Origin: Deltaproteobacteria bacterium
GTDB lineage: Bacteria; CG2-30-53-67
NCBI GenBank assembly: GCA_013151235.1
Contig: JAADIO010000016.1
Coordinates: forward strand, 1-64,000
Direction: 5' to 3'
Length of the DNA: 64,000 nt
A program made the translations under genes and the position numbers. Below the pieces are notes generated by a model. That model was given only the letters and a program-made list of their open reading frames with translations. It was not told where the DNA came from and did not search any database. Positions 37,130-46,429 of this stretch are shown one piece after another (within the stretch, counting starts at the first letter, position 1; each line of letters starts with the position of its first letter).

Positions 37130-37633
37130 TAGTGATCTCCTCTTTCACCGATGGATAAAAAAAGATTCAGATCTCAGCACCGCTGTTATCCGTATATAAA
37201 CATTAGTAACTTCTGACAGGTAAAAGTCGCGGAGAAAATGAATTTTGTTGAGCATAATTTACAGCAAGGGAGGGGCTCTTCCCCGTAACCATTTGTTTTT
37301 ATTAAGAAAAGAATAGGGGAACAGGCTGGTTTTCTTGCGTGGACTCTCTCTTCGGCGGAAGAGCTATCTTCATGTAGCTCCGACCCCTGGTGCATTCAGA
37401 TTTTGCAGTTGATTTTGATCTTAAACTCTGTGCCTGTGTGCCTTTGACACTTTGCCCCCTGGTCTATCCCCGTGACTCTCCTGTTCCCCGTGGTTAAATG
37501 TTTTTGACTTTAGATCTTGCCTTTGCCGAATCCCGATGATCTTCGATTCACCTGTCTCTATGAAAAATCGGGGGAAGTCCTGGAAAGCCATTTCCCTTGA
37601 ATTTCCGAGGTGTATTACCTATACTGCCTCCTT
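37130..37633. other. Intergenic region between the PEP-CTERM gene and tmk
   Basis: About 500 bases between divergent genes. I see no supported ORF, RNA gene or repeat of the families described here. It must hold promoters for both sides but none is convincing by eye. Confidence 0.5.
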
Positions 37634-38272
37634 ATGAAGGGAAAGCTGATCACTTTCGAAGGAATTGAGGGGTGCGGCAAGACGACCCAGGTCGATCGGA
37701 CCTGCCGCTGGATGGAGAGTCAGGGACGCCCCTTTCTCCGAACCCGGGAACCGGGGGGGACCGGAATCGGCCGACAGATCCGGAAGATCCTCCTCGATAC
37801 GCGGAACCGGACCCTCGATGCCATGGCAGAGCTGATGCTCTATGCCGCCGACCGTGCCCAGCATATACGGGAACTGATCCGGCCGGCCCTTGACCGGGGT
37901 GAGTGGGTTCTCTGCGATCGGTTTGTCGATGCCACCCTTGCTTATCAGGGGGATGGCCGGGGGCTGGACCGAAAAACCATCGCCACCCTCAATGAGATGG
38001 CTACGGGAGGGTTGAAGCCGGCGCTGACCCTGCTGATCGATCTTCCTGTTGAGATCGGCCTCTCCCGTGCGATTCGGCGGAATCATCAGGAAGGGGCGAC
38101 AAGGGAAGAAGGGCGTTTCGAGGCGGAAGAGGTTGCTTTTCATGAACGGGTACGCGGGAGTTATCTCCGGATGGCCGAAGCGGAACCGGACCGGTTTCGT
38201 CTCCTCGACGGAACCCAAAGCCCCGACGAGATTCACCGAGGGATCGTATCGTTTCTGAGCCCCTGTCTGTAG
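37634..38272 (+). CDS. tmk: Thymidylate kinase
   Basis: Phosphorylates dTMP to dTDP. The 212-residue protein has the P-loop FEGIEGCGKTTQ, the DRx motif in VLCDRFVDATLAYQG and the LID region with RRNHQEGATREEGRFE. The ATG at 37634 gives the family start MKGKLITFEGIEG; a GTG at 37610 would add eight residues. It opens the tmk-holB-ricT-metG-tatD run. Confidence 0.94.
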   Translation: MKGKLITFEGIEGCGKTTQVDRTCRWMESQGRPFLRTREPGGTGIGRQIRKILLDTRNRTLDAMAELMLYAADRAQHIRELIRPALDRGEWVLCDRFVDATLAYQGDGRGLDRKTIATLNEMATGGLKPALTLLIDLPVEIGLSRAIRRNHQEGATREEGRFEAEEVAFHERVRGSYLRMAEAEPDRFRLLDGTQSPDEIHRGIVSFLSPCL

Positions 38273-38297
38273 GGGCGTTGAAGAGAGGTTGCAGACC

Positions 38298-39290
38298 GTG
38301 TCTTTTTCAGAAGTGCTGGGCCAAGCGCAGGCGATAGAGGTTTTGCAGCGTGAACGGAGCCATGAACGGATCCCCCATGCCTATCTCTTCTGCGGCCCGG
38401 ACGGCGTCGGGAAAAAACGGACCGCCTTCGCTCTGGCGCAGTCCCTCCAATGTGAGACCGGTGGGGTTGATGGCTGCGGTGATTGTCCGGCCTGCCGCAA
38501 GGTTGCACACGACCGGCATCCCGATGTCCATTTTTATCAGCCCGTCGCCCGGACCAAGGGGGCCATGTCGAAGATTTATATCGATCAGATCCGGGAACTC
38601 CAGGGAGCCATCTCCCTGAAGGCGATGGAGGGACGGAAAAAGATCATGATTGTCGACGATGCGGACCGGATGGTCGATCAGGCCGCCAATGCCCTGCTCA
38701 AGACCCTCGAGGAACCGCCGGGAGATTCTCTCCTGATTCTGATTGCGACCTTCCCGGACCTCCTTCCGTCAACGATTCTCTCCCGGAGCCGGAAGGTCCG
38801 CTTCCGGCCGTTGTCCGACGAGTTGGTGACGCGGGTTCTGATGCGGGAACGGGGAATGACGGAAGAAGGAGCGCGGACACTGGCCCGTTTTGCCCAGGGG
38901 AGTCTTTCCCGGGTTATGGAAGTGGAACCGGAGGATCTTCTCACCCACAGGGAAGAGTTCCTGAAGGAAAGCGGTCGGTGGAAGGAAGGAGACCTGGGCG
39001 CTGTTTTTGATTTTTGCGCACGCTTTGCCAAGAATAGCGGCGATGCCGTAGATTTTATCCACTACCTCCTGGAATGGACAAGGGATCTGATCGCCCTGAA
39101 ACTGCAGGGACCGGAAGGGGTTCTGATCTATCGGGACCGAATCCCCGATCTTGAGGCGGGCTGCCGGGGGACGACAGTAGAGGATCTGCTGGAGCAGTTT
39201 GACCGGCTGCAGGGGACCTTGAAAAAACTGGATCGAAATGTAAATCCGAGGCTGGCGCTGGAGATCGCCTTGAGCCGCCTGGTCGCATGA
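38298..39290 (+). CDS. holB: DNA polymerase III subunit delta'
   Basis: Clamp-loader subunit, 330 residues. The nucleotide-binding region is FCGPDGVGKKRTAFALAQ; a zinc finger with CGDCPACRKV is in the usual place. The sensor region TLEEPPGDSLLILIA and the SRxxxxRF motif (LSRSRKVRFRPL) follow. GTG 38298 is preferred over an in-frame TTG at 38289 because AGAGAGG is well spaced. It ends overlapping an in-frame ATG of the next gene's longer form. Confidence 0.92.
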   Translation: MSFSEVLGQAQAIEVLQRERSHERIPHAYLFCGPDGVGKKRTAFALAQSLQCETGGVDGCGDCPACRKVAHDRHPDVHFYQPVARTKGAMSKIYIDQIRELQGAISLKAMEGRKKIMIVDDADRMVDQAANALLKTLEEPPGDSLLILIATFPDLLPSTILSRSRKVRFRPLSDELVTRVLMRERGMTEEGARTLARFAQGSLSRVMEVEPEDLLTHREEFLKESGRWKEGDLGAVFDFCARFAKNSGDAVDFIHYLLEWTRDLIALKLQGPEGVLIYRDRIPDLEAGCRGTTVEDLLEQFDRLQGTLKKLDRNVNPRLALEIALSRLVA

Positions 39291-39358
39291 AGGAGCCCTC
39301 TCCCGTTTCCGGGATGGACCCACCGAGGGAGCGGGACGGCAGCACGGCTGGAGAAAAT

Positions 39359-40513
39359 ATGGCAAAAATTGTAACGATCTGTTTCAAGAACAGCAATAAA
39401 AAATATAATTTCGATCCCGGAGACCTTGATCTCAAAGTCGGCGACCGGGTGATTGTGGAAACGGACAAGGGCCTGACCTGCGGGACCCTTTCCGGCGGGA
39501 TTCAGCAGGTTAGCAGCGATTACCTGAAAAAACCGCTGAAAAAAGTTATACGCGTGGTTGGCGAGAAGGACCTGGAAAGACTGGAGGAGAACCATCAACT
39601 CGAACAGAAAGCCCGAAAAATTTGTCTCGACCGGGTTGCCGCCCGACGACTTCAGATGAAACTGGTCGAGGTGGAGTATCTTTTCGACCGGTCCAAGGTG
39701 ATCTTCTATTTTACGGCCGACGGACGGATCGATTTCCGGGAACTTGTCCGGGACCTTGCCTCTCAGCTTCGGGTCCGGATTGAGATGCGCCAGATCGGTG
39801 TCCGGGACGAGGCGAGGATGCTGGGCGGGGTCGGTCCCTGCGGGAAGGAGTTCTGCTGCCGGTCCTATCTGCAGGAGTTCGAACCGGTCTCGATCAAAAT
39901 GGCCAAGCATCAGAACCTCTCCATCAACCCGGCCAAAATCTCCGGGGTCTGCGGCCGGCTGCTCTGCTGCCTTAGCTACGAAAACAGTTTCTATCACGGG
40001 TTCAAGAAAGGCCTGCCCAAACCGGGAAAAATGATCATGACGGCCGGCGGGCCGGTGAAGGTCCGCACGCATAACGTACTGCAAGGGAGCATAACCGTCA
40101 TGGGCAGGGAAGGGAAAAAGGTCGATCTTGTCGAACCGGACCTGTCACACCTCCGGAAAGGGCTCCCCCTCGAAAGAGACCTTTTTGCCGGGGAAGAGAA
40201 GAAGACGGCGCCCTTTGCTCCTGTACCGGCCGAATCCGGCCCCAAAGAAGTTGCCGATAACGGGACAAAACCGAAACCGAATGCAAAGTCAAAACCAAGA
40301 TCTCGTTTCAAACCGAGGGCCGGACAGTCAAAACCCCGGAAGGCGGCTCCTTCCGAAGGGGAGTCGGACGGCCTTTTAAACAAGCTGAAGAAAATGACGG
40401 GAATACAGAAGGATGAGGAAGAGGGGCGCAAAAAACGTCGGCCGAGACGGCGGCGAAGACGCAGACCCCGGGGGAAAGCCTCTTCCACATCGGGGGGCGA
40501 GAGCAAAAATTAA
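39359..40513 (+). CDS. ricT: PSP1/RicT-family protein with a basic C-terminal tail
   Basis: A 384-residue member of the PSP1 family (YaaT/RicT), part of the iron-sulfur Ric complex that affects RNase Y in Bacillus; its role in proteobacteria is unclear. The conserved Cys sets CGKEFCCRSYL and GVCGRLLCCLSYE are present. After about residue 250 comes a Lys/Arg/Pro-rich tail ending RRRRRRPRGKASSTSGGESK, which may bind nucleic acid. MAKIVT at 39359 has CTGGAG five bases upstream and is the family start; an upstream ATG at 39287 overlaps holB and would add 24 residues. Confidence 0.88.
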   Translation: MAKIVTICFKNSNKKYNFDPGDLDLKVGDRVIVETDKGLTCGTLSGGIQQVSSDYLKKPLKKVIRVVGEKDLERLEENHQLEQKARKICLDRVAARRLQMKLVEVEYLFDRSKVIFYFTADGRIDFRELVRDLASQLRVRIEMRQIGVRDEARMLGGVGPCGKEFCCRSYLQEFEPVSIKMAKHQNLSINPAKISGVCGRLLCCLSYENSFYHGFKKGLPKPGKMIMTAGGPVKVRTHNVLQGSITVMGREGKKVDLVEPDLSHLRKGLPLERDLFAGEEKKTAPFAPVPAESGPKEVADNGTKPKPNAKSKPRSRFKPRAGQSKPRKAAPSEGESDGLLNKLKKMTGIQKDEEEGRKKRRPRRRRRRRPRGKASSTSGGESKN

Positions 40514-40534
40514 TCAAAAGGGAGTTCTTAGTTC

Positions 40535-42430
40535 ATGAAAAACCCTTTCTACCTGACGACACCGATCTACTATGTCAATGATGTTCCCCATATCGGCCAT
40601 GCCTATACCACGACAGCGACCGATGCCCTGGCCCGGTACCGGAGGATGATGGGGGATTCGGTCTTCTTCCTGACCGGCACCGATGAACACGGGCAGAAAG
40701 TGGAAAAGAGCGCCGCCCTCCAGGGGATCTCCCCGAAGGAGTTGGCCGACCGGGTGGTGGGACGATACCGGACGCTCTGGCGGGAGATGACCATTTCCAA
40801 CGATGATTTCATACGGACCACCGAGGCCCGGCACAGGGAGGCCGTGCAGTCCCTCTGGAAGACCGTCGAAGAAAAGGGGGACATCTATCTCGGGGAATAC
40901 GAGGATTGGTACTGCACCCCCTGCGAGACCTTCCTGACGGACCACCAATTAGTGAACGGGGCCTGCCCGGATTGCGGACGTGTTCCCGAACGGCTCCGCG
41001 AGGAGAGCTATTTCTTCCGGATGTCCCGCTACGGCGACCGGCTCCTCGATTTTTATGAGAAACATCCCGACTTTGTCCGGCCGGAATCCCGCCGGAATGA
41101 AATCGTTCAGTTCATCCGGGGAGGGCTTCGCGACCTGAGCATCAGCCGTACCACCTTCTCCTGGGGGATCCCCGTGCCGGGCAACCCGAGGCATGTGATC
41201 TACGTCTGGTTCGATGCCCTGACAAACTACCTGTCGGCCTTGGGGTTCCCGTCGGATCGGGAACGTTTCGAGACCTACTGGCCGGCGAAGGTCCATGTGA
41301 TCGGCAAGGATATCCTGCGGTTTCATGCCGTCTACTGGCCGACCTTTCTCATGGCGGCGGGACTGCCTCTGCCGGAGCAGGTTTTCAGTCACGGCTGGTG
41401 GACGGTGGACGGGGAGAAGATGTCGAAATCGAAGGGGAACGTCGTCGATCCGGGGAAGATGGTCGAGCGGTACGGCGCCGATCCCTTCCGCTACTTTCTG
41501 CTCCGGGAGGTCCCTTTCGGTCTGGACGGTGACTTTTCGGAGAAGGCCCTGGTGGGACGGTTTAATTCCGACCTGGCCAACGACCTGGGGAATCTTTTCT
41601 CCCGGGTGACGACCATGCTCGGCAAGTACTGCGGCGGGAAGGCGGTACGGACCGGCGGAGGCGGGGAACTGCGGGAGAGGGCCGAAGCGGTCCTGGCCGC
41701 GGTGGACGGTCACATGGAAAAACTCGCCTTTCACCTGGCGCTCCAGGAGATCTGGGGGCTGATCAATGCCGCCAACCGCTATGTCGACCGGAAGGCGCCC
41801 TGGACCCTCGCCGGGGATCCCGGCCGTCATGACGAGCTGAATGCCGTCATGTATCATCTCATCGAGACGCTTCGGCTGGTGACCCTGCTGATCTCTCCCT
41901 TCATGCCGGCGACGGCGAAGAAATGCGCCCTGCTCTTCGGGATGACGGAGAAGGATTTCCGGAAGGAGAACCTGGTCTGGGGGAAGACCTCCGATGGGCT
42001 TTCCGTCTCCAGGGCGGAACCGCTCTTTCCCCGGCGGGAGAGGAAACCCGATGTTGCCGTGCCGAAGAAGAAGGAGGTCAAAGCGGAGAAAGAGAGAAAA
42101 AAAGAGCTTCTTACCCTCAAAGAGTTTGCCTGCCTTGATCTTCGTTCCGGGGTGATCCGGGAGGCCGGGCCGGTGCCGGAATCGGACCGGCTCCTCCTGC
42201 TGAAGGTCGATACGGGGGAGACCGATCCCCGCCAGGTGGTGGCCGGGATTGCGGAAAGATACCGGCCCGCCGATCTGATCGGCCGGGAGGTGGTGGTCGT
42301 CTGCAATCTCAAGCCGGCGAAGATTCGGGGGGTGGAGTCCCGGGGAATGATCCTGGCCGTGGAGGGCAAGGATGGACTTGTCCTGGTCGGTTTTGATGAG
42401 AATGTCGGACCGGGGAGGAAGGTGCGGTAA
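40535..42430 (+). CDS. metG: Methionyl-tRNA synthetase with C-terminal tRNA-binding domain
   Basis: Class I synthetase of 631 residues. It has HIGH (VPHIGHAYTT), a zinc knuckle (CTPCETF and CPDCGRV), KMSKS (GEKMSKSKGNVV) and, after a Lys-rich linker (KKKEVKAEKERKKE), an EMAP-II/Trbp111-type OB domain from about 520, including LRSGVIREAG and KPAKIRGVESRGM. It is in the middle of the tmk-holB-ricT-metG-tatD series. Confidence 0.97.
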   Translation: MKNPFYLTTPIYYVNDVPHIGHAYTTTATDALARYRRMMGDSVFFLTGTDEHGQKVEKSAALQGISPKELADRVVGRYRTLWREMTISNDDFIRTTEARHREAVQSLWKTVEEKGDIYLGEYEDWYCTPCETFLTDHQLVNGACPDCGRVPERLREESYFFRMSRYGDRLLDFYEKHPDFVRPESRRNEIVQFIRGGLRDLSISRTTFSWGIPVPGNPRHVIYVWFDALTNYLSALGFPSDRERFETYWPAKVHVIGKDILRFHAVYWPTFLMAAGLPLPEQVFSHGWWTVDGEKMSKSKGNVVDPGKMVERYGADPFRYFLLREVPFGLDGDFSEKALVGRFNSDLANDLGNLFSRVTTMLGKYCGGKAVRTGGGGELRERAEAVLAAVDGHMEKLAFHLALQEIWGLINAANRYVDRKAPWTLAGDPGRHDELNAVMYHLIETLRLVTLLISPFMPATAKKCALLFGMTEKDFRKENLVWGKTSDGLSVSRAEPLFPRRERKPDVAVPKKKEVKAEKERKKELLTLKEFACLDLRSGVIREAGPVPESDRLLLLKVDTGETDPRQVVAGIAERYRPADLIGREVVVVCNLKPAKIRGVESRGMILAVEGKDGLVLVGFDENVGPGRKVR

Positions 42431-42488
42431 TGAAAAGCTGTTCAAACCGTTCAAAAAGTTTCAACCGTTTAAGCGGCAAGGTTGTATC

Positions 42489-43865
42489 ATGTTGATCGAT
42501 TCCCACGCCCACCTGACGATGGACAAATTTAAAGAAGACCGGTCCGAGGTCCTGGCCCGGGCCCATGCGGCGGGGGTTGATACGATCCTCACGGTGGGAA
42601 CCGATCCTTCCGAGTGGGAAGGAGTCTGCGCTCTGGCCCGGATGGAGGGGGCGGTGGAGATCTATGCCGCGCTGGGTCTTCATCCTCATGAAGCTTCCTC
42701 CTGGTCGGAGGCGTTGGCGCAATCCCTGCGGACCCGTTGCGCCGGTGAAAGGGTGGTGGCCCTGGGGGAGATCGGTTTCGATTTTCACTATGATCATTCT
42801 TCCGCGGCGGAGCAGGAGGCCGCCTTCCGGGCGCAGGTCCGCCTGGCGAAAGAACTCTCCCTCCCCCTTGTGGTTCACTCCCGGGAGGCGGAGGCCGAGA
42901 CCATGCGGGTCCTGCGGGAAGAGGGGGTATCCGGAACCGGGGGGGTGATTCACTGTTTCTCCGGCAGCCGGGAGATGGCGCGGCAGGCGCTGGAACTCGG
43001 TCTCTTCATCTCCTTTTCCGGGACTCTGACCTTTAAGAATGCCGGGAACCTTCGGGAGATCGCCCGGGAAATCCCGATCGAGAAAATGCTCATCGAGACC
43101 GACTGTCCCTATCTTGCCCCGCAGCCGGTACGGGGCAAACGGAACGAACCGGCCTATGTTCGTTATGTCGCGGAGGTCCTGGCCGATCTCAAGGGGCTGA
43201 CAGTGGAGGATGTGGCCCGAATCACCCGTCACAACGCGCGGGAACTCTTCTCCATGGGTTCGGCGGACACCGAAGGGAAGATCGCCTACCGGATCCGGGA
43301 TTCCCTCTATCTGAATATTACCAACCGTTGCACCAATGCGTGCGGTTTCTGCGTCCGCAACCACAGTGATTTCGTGAAGGGGCATAACCTCCGGCTGGAT
43401 CGTGAGCCCGGGGCCGCTGATGTGATCCGCTCCATCGGGGACCCGAAGGAGTATCGTGAAGTCGTTTTCTGCGGGTACGGGGAGCCGCTGATCCGTATCG
43501 GACTTGTTAAGGAAGTTGCGGCATGGATTCACGAGCAAGGAGGCCGGGTTCGCATCAACACCAACGGTCAGGGAGACCTGATTCACGGACGGAAGATCGT
43601 GCCCGAGCTGTCCGGTCTGGTCGATGCCTTTTCGGTGAGTCTCAACACGGAAAATGAAGAGAAATACCGGGCCATCTGTCGGCCCCGTTTCGGTTCCGGG
43701 ACCTATGAGGCGGTGCGCGATTTCATCCGGCAGGCCCGGGAGATTGCCGAGGTGAGTGTCACCGTCCTCGATCTGCCCGATGTCGATGTGGAAGCCTGTA
43801 TGAAAATTGCTTCGGAGGAGTTGCAAGTCGGTTTCCGGATGCGATATTATGACGAAGTGGGGTAA
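42489..43865 (+). CDS. TatD-family hydrolase fused to a radical SAM domain
   Basis: A 458-residue two-domain protein. Residues 1-260 are a TatD metal-dependent DNase/hydrolase: IDSHAHL, GLHPHEA, GEIGFDFHY, VHSREAE, HCFSGS and ETDCPYLAP supply the metal ligands. Residues 260-458 are a radical SAM domain with ITNRCTNACGFCVRN (CxxxCxxC) and GYGEPLIR. Separate TatD and TatD-associated radical SAM genes are adjacent in many genomes; here they are one reading frame. What the SAM domain modifies is unknown. The stop codon TAA is the first part of the family I repeat that follows. Confidence 0.9.
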   Translation: MLIDSHAHLTMDKFKEDRSEVLARAHAAGVDTILTVGTDPSEWEGVCALARMEGAVEIYAALGLHPHEASSWSEALAQSLRTRCAGERVVALGEIGFDFHYDHSSAAEQEAAFRAQVRLAKELSLPLVVHSREAEAETMRVLREEGVSGTGGVIHCFSGSREMARQALELGLFISFSGTLTFKNAGNLREIAREIPIEKMLIETDCPYLAPQPVRGKRNEPAYVRYVAEVLADLKGLTVEDVARITRHNARELFSMGSADTEGKIAYRIRDSLYLNITNRCTNACGFCVRNHSDFVKGHNLRLDREPGAADVIRSIGDPKEYREVVFCGYGEPLIRIGLVKEVAAWIHEQGGRVRINTNGQGDLIHGRKIVPELSGLVDAFSVSLNTENEEKYRAICRPRFGSGTYEAVRDFIRQAREIAEVSVTVLDLPDVDVEACMKIASEELQVGFRMRYYDEVG

Positions 43866-44102
43866 CGACTCAGGTCACCTCTCTTTTCCCGCATGACTGC
43901 GTTACGCATGCCGTTCTGCAACCATGTTGCAGAACGTCGCGTGTCTCGCTTTATATAATTGTTGCCGCTTTCAGCGGCTATTCAATTAGGGAATCTTGAG
44001 GTATTGCGGTGCTCAAATCCTCAACGTATGAAAAATACGCCTCCGGTTTTGCGCTCCTCATGCCTTGTCCTGCGGGAAAATAGAAGCAACCTGAGCCGTT
44101 AC
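43862..44102. repeat. Palindromic intergenic element, family I copy 2 (with insert)
   Basis: A 241 bp element with 14 bp terminal inverted repeats GTAACGACTCAGGT (43862-43875) and ACCTGAGCCGTTAC (44089-44102), 13 of 14 matching. Apart from the 97 bp insert it is nearly identical to 361-502. The T-A pair near the tip of copy 1 (GTAACT/AGTTAC) is G-C here (GTAACG/CGTTAC). Its first bases provide the stop codon of the TatD/radical SAM gene. Confidence 0.85.
43905..44001 (+). mobile_element. Small structured insert inside a palindromic element (97 bp)
   Basis: Absent from the otherwise matching copy at 361-502. TA is repeated at both edges (GTTA before, TA after). It contains a perfect stem GTTCTGCAA-ccatg-TTGCAGAAC (43913-43935), a second stem GCCGC-tttca-GCGGC, and the end GGAATCTTGAGG. 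Its right half aligns with the 72 bp insert at 10003-10074, which lacks the first stem. Confidence 0.65.
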
Positions 44103-44156
44103 GAAGAGGGGTAAGTTCCCGATGCAATCCCATGGCGGGTGGAGCGATTCTTCCGG

Positions 44157-46172
44157 ATGAAGAAAAAAAATAAGCCGGGCGACCAGTGGACGATCTATGA
44201 TCTCGATCTTTTCGCCTTCGAGAAGATCCTGAAAAAGGCCTCCATCGGCCTCGGTCAGACCCTTTTTCTGCTTGATACGGAGGGGTTCTTCCTGACAGCC
44301 CCCCCCCCGGAACGACCGCCCTTTTGCAAGTATGTCCTGGACCACAAGGAAGGGAGCTTCCGTTGCCGGGAGAGCATGGCCAAAGGGCACAAACGGGTCA
44401 TGGAGGAGGGAAAGTCCTCCATCTTCTCCTGCCATGCGGGGATGGTCAAGGTCACGGCGCCGGTGTGGGTCGACAACCGGATTGTGGCGGTTCTGAACGG
44501 CTGTACCAGTACTCTCCTTCATGATGGCAGTCCTTTTCCACAGAACAAGTTCCGACGCAGTATCCGGGAACTGGACATCCCGGGAACAATCTTCGGGCAG
44601 ATCCGGACGGTTTCCAAGGAACAGGTAACGGCAACCCTTGATCTTCTCGTAGCGATTGCCAACCTGATTGCCGAGACGTCGGCGGAAAATCTTCGGACCC
44701 TCCATCAGGTCGAAGAGGCGACGAAACATATCAAGCATCAGAATGAGCGATTGATCGCTCTCTATGATTTGAACCAGATCCTTCAGAGTCCGTTGTCGCT
44801 CGATGAAAAATTGCTCGTGATCCTCACCTCTCTGACGGCCAACGAAGGGTTCGGGTTCAACCGGGCCATGCTGCTCCTCTTGAATGAAAACATGACCTGC
44901 CTCGAGGGGAAAATGGGGGTCGGACCCTCCAGCCGGAAGGAGGCTCTTTCCGTCAAAAGGCGGCGGACCTACGGGATGGATGAAAGATCCTTTTACGAGA
45001 AAATCCGCCGGCAGGAAATCCGTGTTGGAGAGGAGGACGCCTCCTTTGATGATCTGGCCCGGTCTCTTTCCTTCTCTACCCGGGACAAATCGGTCTACCC
45101 CGTAGCCGCCCTTTTTGGAAAGGGCCCTGTCATCTTACAGAGCCGGGGGGAACGGAAGGTCCCCATAGATCCGGCCTTGAAAAAGGTCCTGGGCAAGACC
45201 CGCAGTTTTCTGGCCATTCCCCTCATTGAACATGAAAGCCCCATCGGCGTGATCCTCACCGACAACCGTTTTTCCGGACGGGCGGTCGGAAAGGACACCC
45301 TCCAGATCCTCAGTGTATTCGCCAACCAGGCGGCGACGGCCATTTCCAATTCAAAACTCTATTCAATCCTGCAGGAGAAGATCTTCCAGTTAGCCGAATC
45401 GAACCGTCAGTTGCACAAGGTGCACTCCCGGATGATGCAGATGGAACGATTTTCCATCATGGGGTCCGTGGCGGCCGGGGTCGCCCATGAAATCAAAAAC
45501 CCCCTGAATGCCATTGTGATCTATCTGGAATTGCTGAAAAAGGAGATTGCCAAGGAGAAGCCGGAAAAAAGCAGGATTTCCGAGAAGCTCAATGTGGTGG
45601 AACAGGAGATCGAACGCCTCTCCGATATGGCAACGGAATTTCTCTCCTACAGCAGCGTGGAGCAGTTGGAAATGAGCCCCATCGATATCAGGATCCTCCT
45701 GCAGCAGGTCCTCCGTTTTATCGGATATCAGGCGAAGGAACAGAATGTGACCATCAAAAAGTCTTTTGCCCGCTCCCTGCCGGAGATCTCCGTCAACCAT
45801 AAACAGATGAAACAGGTTTTCATCAATATTATTTTGAATGCCCTGCAGGCCATGCCGGAACGGGGGGAACTTACCGTCTCGCTGAAAAAGGCTGTCCCAA
45901 AGCCCGGCTGTTTGCAGATTACCTTTGCCGATAACGGGAACGGGATTGCCCCGGAAGTCCGGGAGCATATCTTTGAACCCTTTTACACCACCCGGAAAGG
46001 GGGAACCGGGCTGGGACTCTCCTTTGTGGACAAGGTCCTCAAGGAGCACGGCGGCGAAGTCGAGATTCAAAGTGCACCGAAAAAAGGGACCCGGGTGATT
46101 CTCTATCTTCCTCTGACGGCGCAGGGCTACGGCAGGGTCGATGTCCGGGAGCGAAAAACCACCCCGTTGTAA
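44157..46172 (+). CDS. PocR-GAF sensor histidine kinase
   Basis: A 671-residue cytoplasmic kinase with no membrane helix. Residues about 15-170 form a PocR-type ligand domain with a conserved Cys/His set (PFCKYVLDH, SFRCRESMAKGH and SIFSCHAGM), possibly redox or metal sensitive. A GAF domain follows (about 205-390), then a HisKA dimerisation helix with the phosphorylated His in GVAHEIKNPLN (about H445), and a HATPase domain with NALQAM, DNGNGI and GGTGLGLSFV. A GTG at 44139 is an alternative start. No response regulator is adjacent; the EPS operon is downstream. Confidence 0.9.
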   Translation: MKKKNKPGDQWTIYDLDLFAFEKILKKASIGLGQTLFLLDTEGFFLTAPPPERPPFCKYVLDHKEGSFRCRESMAKGHKRVMEEGKSSIFSCHAGMVKVTAPVWVDNRIVAVLNGCTSTLLHDGSPFPQNKFRRSIRELDIPGTIFGQIRTVSKEQVTATLDLLVAIANLIAETSAENLRTLHQVEEATKHIKHQNERLIALYDLNQILQSPLSLDEKLLVILTSLTANEGFGFNRAMLLLLNENMTCLEGKMGVGPSSRKEALSVKRRRTYGMDERSFYEKIRRQEIRVGEEDASFDDLARSLSFSTRDKSVYPVAALFGKGPVILQSRGERKVPIDPALKKVLGKTRSFLAIPLIEHESPIGVILTDNRFSGRAVGKDTLQILSVFANQAATAISNSKLYSILQEKIFQLAESNRQLHKVHSRMMQMERFSIMGSVAAGVAHEIKNPLNAIVIYLELLKKEIAKEKPEKSRISEKLNVVEQEIERLSDMATEFLSYSSVEQLEMSPIDIRILLQQVLRFIGYQAKEQNVTIKKSFARSLPEISVNHKQMKQVFINIILNALQAMPERGELTVSLKKAVPKPGCLQITFADNGNGIAPEVREHIFEPFYTTRKGGTGLGLSFVDKVLKEHGGEVEIQSAPKKGTRVILYLPLTAQGYGRVDVRERKTTPL

Positions 46173-46183
46173 TTTTTGATGGT

Positions 46184-46398
46184 GTCGTAAAAAGTCACGA
46201 AGCCCTTCGACCCTTCGGCCGGCTCAGGAGAGCCTTGCTCAGGGCGAATGGTGTAAGTTATTGATATTCCGTTCTTGTGGTTCGGCAAGCTTCCGAGCAT
46301 GGTGAGCTTGCCGAACCACATGCTCGGAAAGTTTAATGGACCGTTCGTGGTGAGACTGTCGAACCATGAACGGAATCCGGAAAACGACTTTTTACGAC
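46184..46398. repeat. Family III palindromic element, 215 bp
   Basis: Bounded by perfect 13-base inverted repeats GTCGTAAAAAGTC (46184-46196) and GACTTTTTACGAC (46386-46398), resembling the ends of family II. Inside is a perfect 15 bp stem GTGGTTCGGCAAGCT/AGCTTGCCGAACCAC (46277-46291 with 46305-46319). CCGAGCAT in its loop (46293-46300) pairs with ATGCTCGG just outside (46320-46327), so two folds compete. A further stem CCGTTCGTGGT/AACCATGAACGG follows. It starts 11 bases after the kinase stop codon. Confidence 0.75.
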
Positions 46399-46429
46399 TT
46401 TATCATTTTTAATCCACGGGTATTTTTCA

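Noticed and set aside
40949-43826. Two minus-strand frames of about 500 codons opposite metG and the TatD/radical SAM gene
   Set aside because: Both are antisense to genes with full catalytic motifs and have no motif of their own.
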